Part shown: positions 14,066-25,020 of the stretch, piece after piece
How positions within the stretch are numbered: position 1 is the stretch's first letter
Layout: each line of letters begins with the position of its first letter
Origin: Microstegium vimineum
Lineage: Eukaryota > Streptophyta > Magnoliopsida > Poales > Poaceae
Direction: 5' to 3'
Length of the DNA stretch: 64,000 bases
Assembly (NCBI GenBank): GCA_022036555.1
Contig: CM039119.1
Coordinates: 5,270,001-5,334,000, forward strand
Notes under the pieces: generated by a model
Told to the model about the DNA's origin: nothing
What the model saw: the letters and a program-made list of their open reading frames with translations, nothing else
The model's database searches: none
Program-made: the position numbers and the translations under genes

Positions 14066-16552
14066 ATGGAGAGGTTATTATGGATGTACAACTTATCAAG
14101 ATTAGACCCATCTTATGTAGTGGAGGTCCAAAAAATTATTGATGCCGTGAAGATACATGCTCAGAGAACAAAGGCGAAGCACATATGTTGTCCATGCGTA
14201 GACTGTAAAAATATTGTGGTATTTGACAATGTGGAAGCAATCACTTCTCATCTGGTTTGCAGAGGATTTGTGGAGGACTACTTGATTTGGATAAAACATG
14301 GTGAGGGTAGTTCTACACCTTATATGCGGACAACTGACAACACTACAAGTAACATCAATGTGGAGGGTCCAATGCCATATCTCAATGAATGTGATGTTAT
14401 GCCAGATATCAATGAAACCCATCATGCTATGCCAGATGTCAATCAAACTCATAATTCTACGTTCGATGTTAATGAAACTTAACATGTTAACACTGATGCC
14501 ATTAAAGATGCAGATTTCTTAGAGGCAATAATGAACCGTTGTGCGGATCCATCAATATTCTTCATGAAGCGAATGGAAGCCTTGAAGAAGGCAGCAGAAG
14601 AGCCTTTGTACGACGAGTCGAAAGGTTGTACCAAAGAGTGGTCGACACTACGGGCTGTTCTTCAGTTTTTGACGATTAAGGCTAGATATGGTTGGTCCGA
14701 TGTTAGTTTCAATGATTTATTGCGTGTACTTGGAGACCTTCTTCCTAAGGAGAACAAAGTGCCTGCTAAGACGTACTATGCAAAGAAGCTAGTCAGTCCA
14801 CTTACGATGGGTGTTGAGAAGATCCACGCATGTAGAAATCATTGTATCCTATATCGGGGTGATCAGTATAAAGACTTAGACAGTTGTCCAAACTGTGGTG
14901 CTAGTAGGTACAAGACGAATAAAGATTACCAAGAGAAAGAGAATGCAGCCTCTGTTTCTTCAGGGAGGAAGCGAAAGAAGACACAAAGAAAGACTCAACA
15001 AGACAAACGTTCAAAGCCCACTAGCAATATCGAAGTGGACTATTATGCGTTGAGAAGAATTCCTGCATTGGTGATATGGTATCTCCCTGTGGTTGATCGT
15101 TTGAGGTGTTTGTTTGCAAACCCTGATGATGCGGAACTTATGACCTGACATGCTTCTGATGAAAGGAAAGATGATGGAAAGTTACGACATCCAGCCGATG
15201 CAAAGCAATGGCAAGAATTCGATAAGAAATATCTAGACTTTGCCGAGGATCCACGAAATGTAAGGTTTGCTCTGAGTATTGATGGAATGAATCCATTTGC
15301 CAAGAGGAGCAGCACGCACAACACATGGCCAGTGATCATGACAATATACAACCTTCCTTCATGGTTGTGTCAAAAAAGAAAATATCTTTTGCTAACCATT
15401 CTTATTTCTGGACCTACACAACCTGGAGTTGATATGGATGTATTTATAGAGCCCTTAATGCAAGAGATGCAAATACTATGGGAAGTAAGTGTGAAAATGA
15501 TCGATGCGTTCCGCAAAGAGACATTCACACTAAGAGCAATTATTATTGTCACAATTAATGATTATCCTGCTCTCTTCTCATTATCAGGCCAGTTCAATGG
15601 AAAGGTTGGTTGTGTAGAGTGCATAGATGGAACATGACACGTGTCTCTTCCTCCATCTAACAAGATAGTGTACATGAGGCATAGGAGGTGGCTACCGGCA
15701 GGCCATAAGTACCGCTTACAAAAGATGAATAAGTACTTTGACAATATGGATGAATCAAAATCTACTGCTCCATCAAGTTATAGTAAAGGGCACAGAGTGT
15801 ATAAGATAGTTAAGAATGTCAAGTTTGTGTTTGGAAAAAAGACCAAAGATGGGAAACCAAGAAAGGTTGTGAAGGAAAATGAGGGGGACACATTCAAGAA
15901 GAAGTCTATTTTCTTTAAGTACTTATCGTACTGGAAAGACTTAGACGTACGACATGCGATCGATGGTATGCATGTTCAGAAGAATGTGTTTGACAGCCTA
16001 GTTGGAACTTTGCTAGACATAAAGAGCAAGACAAAGGAAGGTCTCAATTCACGTTTGGACATGCAACATTTAAAGATCAAAAAAGAACTTCACCCTGTAC
16101 TCCTAGAGAATGGGAAGTACCATCTACCGGCAGCAAGCTATAACCTGAACAGAGAGGAGAAACATGCAATGTGTGTGTGGTTGAAGAATTTAAAAGTTTC
16201 ATCTGGTTTCTGCTCCAACATAAGGAGTCTTGTTTCGATGAAAGACCTTACACTCACCAACTACAACTCACATGATTGTCATGTAATGCTGACCACTTTT
16301 CTTCCTATTGCCATCAGGGCTATAAATCTAGTGTTCTTAAAGATGGCAATCACACGGTTATGCTACTTCTTCAATAAGATATCTGAGAAGGTAATTATCC
16401 GTGATGAGTTAGAGTCCCTACAGAAATTTGCTGCAGAGACATTGAGCCAATTGGAGATGTGCTTTCCCCCATCGTTCTTTGATATCATGGTACACCTTAT
16501 TGTTCATTTGGTGCCTCAAATTGAGGCATTGGGCCCCATGTATTTCCATTAA
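14066..16552 (+). pseudogene. CACTA TNP2-family transposase, interrupted by three in-frame stops and 3'-truncated
   Basis: A single reading frame runs from ATG 14066 to TAA 16550-16552 and is interrupted by TAA at 14480, TGA at 15146 and TGA at 15635. The N-terminal ~80 residues are a transposase-associated domain with paired cysteines (ICCPCVDC). The TNP2 core follows: a zinc-like motif SCPNCGASRYK, ALSIDGMNPF, LFSLSGQFNGKVGCVEC, and DLDVRHAIDGMHVQKNVFDS. The frame ends at LIVHLVPQIEALGPMYFH, which is the first part of the DUF4218 region; the usual rest is missing. The two TGA stops are best read as TGG to TGA and the TAA as CAA to TAA. Catalytic activity is not expected. Length (828 codons) is near that of family members without the missing tail. 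Confidence 0.9.
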
Positions 16553-16559
16553 ACAAATC

Positions 16560-17470
16560 TTAATTAAAACCTCTTTCCCCTTCTTGTATACCTTTGGATT
16601 CTATATTATTTACTAACCCTAGGTACATGAAATATTAACTAACCCTAATTAACAAACCTTTAATTAAAAACTTAATTAATTCACGAACCCTAGGTACATG
16701 AAATAATAACTAACCCTATTAAACAAGCCTTTAATTACTAACTAAATTAATCCACTAAGTACATGAAATAATAAATAACCCTAATTAAAAAACCATTATT
16801 TACTAACTAAATTAATCCACAAACCCTAATTAAGTACATGAAATAATAACTAACCCTAATTAACATACCATTAATTACTAACTAAACTAATTCACAAACC
16901 CTAAATAAAGGGAATAAATAACCTTTAATTACTTACTAAATTAACTAACAAACCTATTATTAATAAACACTAACTAAATTAACATACCATTAATTACTAA
17001 CTAAACTAATTCACAAACCCTAAATAAAGGGAATAAATAACCTTTAATTACTTACTAAATTAACTAACAAACCTATTATTAATAAACACTAACTAAATTA
17101 ACATACCATTAATTACTAACTAAACTAATTCACAAACCCTAAATAAAGGGAATAAATAACCTTTAATTACTTACTAAATTAACTAACAAACCTATTATTA
17201 ATAAACACTAACTAAATTAACATACCATTAATTACTAACTAAACTAATTCACAAACCCTAAATAAAGGGAATAAATAACCTTTAATTACTTACTAAATTA
17301 ACTAACAAACCTATTATTAATAAACGCTAACTAAATTAACATACCATTAATTACTAACTAAACTAATTCACAAACCCTAAATAAAGGGAATAAATAACCT
17401 TTAATTACTTACTAAATTAACTAACAAACCTATTATTAATAAACACTAACTAAATTAACTAACTAAATTT
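16560..17470. repeat. AT-rich array with a ~120-bp tandem repeat, downstream of the CACTA transposase
   Basis: The first 300 bp are loose repeats of CTAACCCTAATTAA and TTACTAACTAAATTAA. From about 16860 to 17460 a unit of about 119-120 bp is repeated roughly five times almost without change; each unit contains CATACCATTAATTACTAAC, AACCCTAAATAAAGGG and CTATTATTAATAAACAC. The reverse complement of the same unit appears once at about 18370-18450. Confidence 0.9.
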
Positions 17471-17479
17471 GAAAATGAA

Positions 17480-17625
17480 GAAAATATTAGTACATACGGC
17501 TGTTAATGAGGACCGCCTGTACTAATGTATTAGTACAAGCGGCGATCAATGACGGCCGCCTGTGAAAACATTAGTACATGCGGTGGTCAATATGGTCCGC
17601 CTGTACTAATGTGCTCAAATATAAG
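17480..17625. repeat. Internal block of CACTA subterminal-type motifs
   Basis: Motifs CCGCCTGTACTAATGT, TTAGTACAAGCGGC and CCGCCTGTGAAAACATTAGT repeat here in the middle of the element and match the motif type at 22873-23120 near the right end. A GC-rich stretch (17640-18030) follows, then an AT-rich leader or intron ending in a CAG just before the ATG at 18740. The block may be the promoter of the second gene, or the old end of a separate element. Confidence 0.7.
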
Positions 17626-18739
17626 TTCTCGCGCGTGGCCCGCGAAAATTTATAAATCCCGGAGGTGTGATTCAGAAATTGGACGCCGTCAGGCTGCCAA
17701 AATCCGCCGCCGCTCCTCCACCGATCGCCGGACCGCCACTGTCGTGAGCTGCCGCTGCCACACCGTCGAGGGACCTCCACTCCGCCAGCACGCCTCCACG
17801 CTGCCGCCGAGGGACCTCCGCTCCGCCGCAGCGAGCCGCCGCCGCCAGCAGCCACCGCGACCTCGCCGGAACGCCGAGAGGTAGGCCGTGCACACCCGCC
17901 TGCGCCGAGCTCCGCTCCGAGGCGGCTCCGAGCGCGCCCCTCCGAGCGCCGGCACCGCCACCGCGCGCGCCCCTCCGAGCGCCGGCGGCGTTGCCTGCTG
18001 GGCCTGCCGGGCCTGGCGGGCCGCCTTTCCTTTTTTTTAATTAATTATTAATGTTTTTTAGTGTTTAGTTAGGGTTTTAGTTAGTACTTTAGTTAGTTAG
18101 TACTTTAGTTAGTTAGTAATTTAGTTAGTACTTTAGTTAGTTAGCTAATTTAGTTAGTACTTTAGTTAGTACTTTAGTTAGTTAGCTAATTTAGTTAGTA
18201 CTTTAGTTAGTTAGTAATTTAGTTAGTTAATTTAGTTAGGGTTTGTTTGCAAAATTTAGGAATGTTTTTTGTTATGGTTTTTTATTAATAGTTAGTAATA
18301 TTTTTTGTTAGGGTTTATTTAGTAACTAGTTAATTTAGTTAGTTAATTTAGTTAGTGTTTATTAATAATAGGTTTGTTAGTTAATTTAGTAAGTAATTAA
18401 TGGTTATTTATTCCCTTTATTTAGGGTTTAGGAATTAGTTTAGTTAGTAATTAATGGTATGTACTATGTTTTTTGTTAGGGTTTTTTTCCATAATTGAGC
18501 TATGTTTTTTCCATGTTAATACTTATATTTCATGCATAATTAGGGTTTGTGAAATAATAATTAGTTTGTTAAATAGGGTTTCCTATTTAATATTCATTAT
18601 TTAGGGTTTGCAAATTAGTGTTTGTTAATTAGGTTTGTTAATAATAGGTTCGCTAATTGATTAGGCTATGTAATCCATGTTAATACTTGTATTCCATGTT
18701 TATACTTATATTCCGTGGTTATACTTATATTTCATGCAG

Positions 18740-21700
18740 ATGAGTACTCCATCAAATGCTGAGCAGGCCGATGCCCAGATAGGTACACCGGGATCTGACT
18801 CCTCTGGATCCGAACCTTATAGGAGCCCGAGCGTATCACCATGTGAATCTCCTAGAGCTAAGAAGGCCCGTCTTGAGTTGGAATGTGACCCTAATTACGA
18901 GCCTGAAGATGAGCCAAATGATGATGAGGTATATATGCTCGTAGATTGTCTATACGAGAGAATAATGCATGTGTATGTATGTACCTAACAATTGAATTGA
19001 CACGAGGTGTTCTCTTAAGTTGTTGCCGAAATGGAGGTAGAGTCACAAGATGTTCATAAGGACACGACGCCTCAAACGACCGGGACATCCTCCGAGCGAA
19101 GAAGTACACAGAAAAAGAGTGATCGGGCACGAGGAGATAGAGAAAGGAATAGATTTCCAGAAGAAGTTTATAGGATTATAGAGATTAGCCCGAGCGGAGA
19201 GCCCTTAGCACCTCTAGAGGCGCTACCCAAATTTAGGGTCGCCATTGGATGGTTAGTAAAGTAAGAATTTGATATCACCTGGAGTGATTGGAGTATGGTG
19301 CCTGAAGGAAAGAGGAATAATTGTTGGACTCGATTGTGCACTAAGTTTATTTTCCCGGAGGGAACAGAAGGTTTGGTCAAGGGTTATGTCATGAAGCAGT
19401 TAGCAATATCATTCCGGGGCTATAGGCACGATATGAATAAAAAGTGGCTGCAGAAGGGCGGGACCCAACGAAGCGGTACCCTATCACAGCAGAACAGTGG
19501 GCACGTTTTAGTGTCATAAAAACTCCGACGACTCCAAGGCTAAGAGCCAAGCCGCCTCTAGACTTGCGAAGAAGAACAAGTACCACCACCACCTCGGCAC
19601 TGGCGGTTACAAGACCAAGATTCCTAAATGGAGGGCAGAAGACGAAGCAAAGAGGAGAGAGGGCAAGTTGGCATTGATAGATATAGTGCCAGATCAAAGT
19701 GCGAATTGGCTTCGCGCTCGGAAGGCAAACACTGAGAGCGATGAGATCTCCTGTCCCGATGAGATCAAGCCAGTTGTCGAGAAGGTTTTGGAAGCAACAA
19801 ACCTGGAAAAGACAGGTGCCTTCAAGTCACAGAGGGAGAGGGACAGCCTTTCCCATGCTCTAGGTAACAAAATTATATTTTCCATTTTGTTCGAGTAAAA
19901 TAGAAATCGACACTGACATTAAATATCATGTTGTAGGTAACCCCGAGCATCCAGGTCGTGTACGGGGCGTCTCATCCAGAACCACCTGGAAAGAAGGGTT
20001 TGGTGAAGAGTGGAAAGGCATGTATAAGAAAAGAGAACGACATAAGGAGCACATGAAGGATTTTTTTGAGCAGCAGGCTGCCAAAAAATTTAGGGATTTG
20101 ATGGAAGACTTCGTTAAAAACCCTGATCCTGAAGTGATGAAGTGGTTGGCGGGAGCAGTGTCTGCTCAACAGATGTCATCACAAGCTCCTTCATATATGC
20201 AGCATATCCCAGCTCAACCCTTGGGTAGCCAGGAGATGGCCACACAATCTATGCCCTTTCAAAGCAGTATAGCGTCAACATCAAATCAGGACCATTATCC
20301 AGTTGACGATATTGATAAACCTTGGCCTTGCTCATTGTTAATTGGATATGGCCTTAGGAATTAGCATACAAAGCAAGTGGCCACAGGCAATGCCATCCCT
20401 GGACGTATGTTCCATGGTGTCGAGATGCAAGATGCATACTGCAGGGTGGAAGTGTTGACGATCGAGAGTGGATATGAAGATGACTTCATCGACATCCCGA
20501 CCTCTGAGCGTATAGAGAAGCTTGGACAAGCAATCAAGAACTTCATACAATAGCCGAGACGGTACGTAAGGTTGATTGATCCACCAACGGCACCCTCTCC
20601 ACCAGTGCATCAAGCATCCCAAGAGGCCGAAACAAGTCAACAGCCAGCATCGCCAATGCATGTCCCAACATCCCCGTATATTTATGAGCCACCATCGTCA
20701 TCCCCAATACATGATATGTAATTCTCGTTGGATGAGCTCGAGGGGCCAGCCAAGAACATGCCTGAGCAGCAGACTCCGCCAGCCAAGAAGGACACAACAC
20801 CAGAGAAGGAGGTAGAGCAAACTCCCCCGCCACCACCAAAGCAGAATGAAGATGAGCAAACTCCCCCGCCACCACCAAAGCATAAGGAAGCAGAGCAAAC
20901 TCCCCCACAAGCACCGGCCTCCAAGAAGGCAAAGAAATTTCCAATTCCAAAATTGGTTTCTCCCTATGAGCCAAAAAGGGGGAAAGCAGCAGGCACAGTT
21001 CTATTTCTGAAAGGGCTTGGAAAGCAGCGGACGACACGAGTCGTTGAGCTCGAACCGTCACAGAATAAGGAAGCCGCCGGCCAAGCAACTGAAGCCGTGC
21101 CACCAACAAAGGAAGCCCCAAGTGGCGATGTACATGTCGAACCGCCATCAAATACACCATTGACCCTTAAGGATATAAGAAAGCCAACGGTTGATGATTA
21201 TGTCAATGTCCTCAGTAACTATGTGCCCGGAAGGCCTATGCTGCAATGGACGGTGCTTGAAAAGGGTCCATGGACGATAAAAAGGTTTCATGACTGGTAC
21301 ATGAGAGCAGTGAATGCTAGCCTGCATGCTGTTAGTGTTGACATACCAGCAGACGTGTTTGCTACTGGCAAGGATATAAAACGAGGCATTTGTTATCTTC
21401 GAGGACATGCACCTGCTGTTAAACTATAGGAAACTTGACGTCCAATTCATTACAATCTGGTGCCTGTAAGTATCACTCATGCACACACATTGTTATTATT
21501 AAATTTGGAATGTGATAAACTCTAATATGTGGATGTTGTATGTAGTTTGCAAGACCACAAGCAGAGATCGTTAACTACAGGCACGATGGTCGGTTACCTA
21601 AGTCCAATCAGGTTACAAGAAAATATGCACAAATTTGTACTTACAAATGAATATAGAGCAAAGATAGAGAAGGACAAAACACTAGAACAAGTTGCAGAAG

Positions 21701-22632
21701 TTGTAAAGGAATTGCAACAAAAATACGAGGACAAATATGCCCTCTATCTCGGTAGAGCAATGCTGAGATATAAGTACAGGGATTTTATATTGGCACCCTA
21801 CAACTTTAGGTAAGCGTGACCTCGTATACGTACTTCAAATTATCGTGTTAACCCTAAGTACATGTGTCGCTCACTCGTTTATTCATGCAGTGACCATTGG
21901 ATTGTTTTTTATATTTATCCATTCGAAGGGAAGGTGCTTGTCCTAGACTCCTTACATTATCCTCCTCGGTCGTATCAAACATTCCTGATTCATTTAGAAA
22001 GGTGAGCCAACATGCAACCACATCCGTACTTATATGAATTAGAGTTTCTAAATAACTATAGTGTTTTATATTCGATATCTACAGGGCATGACGGTTTTAT
22101 AAGAAGCAAAAAGGACTGGTCGACGCCGCCCGCTCAGATCCTAGTGTGTCATTGACGATACAATACCATTATCCGGTAAGTTGTCCGAACACATATCATC
22201 ATATAAATAATACACAAGGCATGGCAATTTTAGTTTAATCTTTTGCTCATTAATTACATAGTGCCACAAGCAACCACCTGGATCGGTCTACTGTGGATAC
22301 TATGTGTGTGAGTTCATAAGGCAGCGGGGACGATACATCAGGGACAAAAATATGGTAAAAAATATCTATGTATGAAGTTTTCTCATTAAAGTTGGAAATA
22401 TTAATATTGAACATGTGTCAATGATGCTTTTAAACTTTGTTTCCAGCTGAGAAGCAAAGGAAAGGACGTGTCATTCACTCCAAAAACTATGGAAAATATA
22501 GTAGCAGACTTGTGCGGTTTTATTATGAGAGAAATAATTCCAAGTACCGGATCATATTTTTATGAAGCCGGTGATTTAGCAAGTGAAAGATTTAGAGCGC
22601 TGACAGACCTAGCAGGTCTAAACTTGAAATGA
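18740..22632 (+). pseudogene. CACTA second gene: TNPA-like (plant transposase PttA/En/Spm) domain joined to a Ulp1-type C48 protease domain
   Basis: Order along the plus strand: an acidic/Ser-rich start (18740-18929); a TNPA/PttA domain from about 19031 (FRVAIGWLV, FDITWSDWSMVPEGK, KFIFPEGTEG, KQLAISFRGYRHD, then LAKKNKYHHHLGTGGYKTK and IPKWRAEDEAK in another frame); a coiled Glu/Lys stretch (20020-20160); a proline-rich linker with repeats of EQTPPPPPK (20810-20910); and exons with the Ulp1-like fold: SDHWIVFYIYPF with Asp in VLVLDSL (from 21893), then HKQPPGSVYCGYYVCEFIR (from about 22264), which supply the His-Asp-Gln-Cys set of C48 peptidases. Breaks: TAA 19262, a frameshift near 19460-19530, TAG 20551, TAA 20719 and TGA 22089. 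The gene ends NLK-TGA at 22632. Protease activity is inferred only from the conserved residues. Confidence 0.8.
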
Positions 22633-22872
22633 AATGACATGTAAACACCAAATGGTTGAACTCATAACATGAAATGACGTGTATTATATGTAATTTTATG
22701 CTTGATGTTTGATTTCATGTGTACACATCTGTAATATTTATATGTGTTGTATGTATGATGCAATTTTATGGTTCATGTTTGCATATCTTATATATATATA
22801 TGTATGTATATATATGACAAATATAGTATAGTGTGGAGGCAAATATTAAAATTTGAAATAAAAAAAATAATT

Positions 22873-23133
22873 ACACAGGCGACACAGAGTGAGCCGCCTG
22901 TGAAAAATGGGTTTTCACAGGCGACTGACAAAGTGAGCCGCCTGTGTAAATAACTATTTACACAGGCGGCTGACAAAGTGAGCCACCTGTGAAAACCCTT
23001 TTTTCACAGGCGGCTCACAGCCCGCCGCATGTACTGTGAGCCGATTAGTACTGACTCCTAGTACAAGCGGTGGACTTGGCCGCCTAAATAAATGCCTCTA
23101 CCACCGCCTGTGAAAACGTTTTCTATACCGGTG
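22873..23133. repeat. Right subterminal repeat region of the CACTA element
   Basis: Motifs ACACAGGCGGCTGACAAAGTG and GAGCCGCCTGTGAAAA alternate in both orientations, then a variant CCTAGTACAAGCGGTGGAC and the terminal CGTTTTCTATACCGGTG. The arrangement mirrors the left end and supports the element border at 23133. Confidence 0.85.
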
Positions 23134-24290
23134 TATGCACCAGACTCATCGACAAGCCATGGCTGGCAGGCTTCACCTATGTAGCCATTCTTCTTGGTAG
23201 TGGTTGCGCCTATTGTTACAATGAAGCTCCTATATCGACCTAATGTTTGTGTGCAAGTGTGGTCGATGATGCCGACACTTGTTTGCGATGCCCAAATGCA
23301 AGATTTTGGGCACAAGGCCATGGATGCCAAGATTCACCTCTGGTCGTATGGCGGATGCCGTGTCAACCACAAAGTGTTCAAGCAGTGAGTGTGTGGCAGT
23401 TGTGGTCTAGGCACTAGCGCGCGGCCAGAGTCGTGTTGTTTTCCATGGTGTCCTTTGTCACACGAGGTTTCTTGATGAAAGGCTAGCTCAGCTCACACCG
23501 GTGCCAGCGGCAGTGGTGTCCTCATACGTCATGTTTCTTCTAGAGGTGTCGTTGAACTACTTGTCACTTTGCCATGTGCGTTGCCTCGGGGTGAACCAAA
23601 TCTGGTGTCCTCGGATGTGTGATGGAGGCATATTTCGTGTCATTCCCTTCTTGGAGGCGTCACATTTAGAGACCACCCGCACCTCATGGATGTTCATCCT
23701 TGCACATAGCCCAAATCCACTTTCGATGCTCAAAGCCTTGATAGCAATTATCGCCATCAATGTACTTACTCCATCATCATCCATTATCCTGAATTGCTTT
23801 GTCTCACCAAATGCGGGTTAACAAGATCATGTTCCTCTCTCTTGGATCTTCTCATTTTCCCTTTTGTCAGGCCTCCCTCCTTTGAGACTTTCTCTCGCCA
23901 ATTGTCGTTAGTGGTCGTCGATAGGATCCTAGATGCGCTTCAATGACAAAGTAAATCATGCCATATGCCATACTCAACTCGAAGCTTAACAGTCGCATGG
24001 GGAATGGAGGTCTCTTTAAATACCGCAGAAACACAGGGGACGTTATTGAATAGCCAAAATGAATAAAAAAATACTCCGACAATTGACAATTTGGAAAAGT
24101 GGCGAATATTTTGACAGTCCAATGCTTTAATATATGCACGTGCGTATGTTCTGGAAACGAAGTTTTTATTTGTGATACTCGCTTCAGAGTGCAATCCTTC
24201 AATTTTGTAACGTAAAATAATTTTGTATATATGCACGTCAGTTAGAACCGTGCGATAACTTTTCTTGCTTTTGTCGGCCTGAGAAGAAAT
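23134..24290. other. Flank of the CACTA insertion, no gene recognised
   Basis: This sequence was continuous with 12220-12828 before the CACTA insertion. Short open frames on both strands show no known domain. The mixed GC content and lack of plant intron signals suggest an old, unidentified repeat and not a host gene. Confidence 0.45.
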
Positions 24291-24301
24291 AAAGTAAATT
24301 A

Positions 24302-25020
24302 GCAGCGCAAAAGAAAGGGGAAAACGCCCGACGCGAGAGGGGCAGCCGCCGCCGCTGGTCCCCCTCCCTTCACCTCCGACATCTTGTCGGGGCTGAAGGG
24401 AGCGGGAATTAATAAGCTTCTCCAGTAGATCGAGTCCTTATGGTTAGAGTTTCTCTATGCCAAAGTTCTTGGTATTGGAGTTTTATTTCCTCCTTCTCCT
24501 TTTCTCCGGTAATGGTGAAGGAGAAGAGTGGAATCGTTTTCTCCATGGCGGCTTCGTTGAAGACGAGGGCGACAACTTCGACGTCACCATCTTCATCGAC
24601 ATGACGACATGGAGATCTTTGTTTCCGGACGACGGCATCAAGGCGGAGATGATGTCGCTGCCATGAAATAATTTTCTCCGGTCTTTTCTTCGTTTTGTTG
24701 TGGTTAGATCTGACCACAATGAAAGACTAGGGAGAATATCTGAGATCAGTCTTCCTCATTCTTCGGTGGCAGAAAGAAGAAGGAAGACAACAGCAAGAAG
24801 AAAAAGATCCTCAATTCCACCTACAGGAATGTTGGCCGTCCGTTGGTCATCTGTTCTCAGGCTTGCCGTTATTGCTGATGTCGAGTATTTGCCTGTGCAG
24901 TCATCTATACGAAGCGTCAAAAAGGGCTTGCAATATAACTAGTGTAATCCAGAGGGCTTGTAATATGTTATGTACCCAACTATTATATAATATAATTCTT
25001 CTTTCGCCGCAAAAAAAAAA
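24302..25020 (+). mobile_element. Poly(A) retroposon, copy 1 (SINE or 5'-truncated LINE), TSD AAAGTAAATTA
   Basis: About 720 bp ending ATAATTCTTCTTTCGCCGC followed by an A tract. The flanking bases AAAGTAAATTA at 24291-24301 recur directly after or within the A tract (to 25027), the duplication expected of target-primed insertion. A close homologue is at 49581-50353. Open frames inside are short and unlike LINE proteins, so this is either a SINE or the 3' end of a LINE. Confidence 0.8.

Larger units (their letters stand above)
12829..23133 (+). mobile_element. CACTA (En/Spm) DNA transposon, about 10.3 kb, TSD TAT
   Basis: The left end reads CACTACTACAGAAA and the right end, on the other strand, CACCGGTATAGAAA: 14-bp terminal inverted repeats with four mismatches, starting with CAC as in CACTA elements. 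The trinucleotide TAT stands outside both ends (12826-12828, 23134-23136), the 3-bp target duplication expected of this superfamily. Both ends carry clustered subterminal motifs around CACAGGCGG. Inside are a TNP2-type transposase gene (14066-16552) and a TNPA/Ulp1-type gene (18740-22632), both on the plus strand and both broken, so the copy is non-autonomous as it stands. Confidence 0.93.

Noticed and set aside
24409..24942. Open frames of 69-102 codons on both strands in retroposon copy 1
   Set aside because: The corresponding frames in copy 2 carry stops and shifts, and no LINE or host domain is seen.
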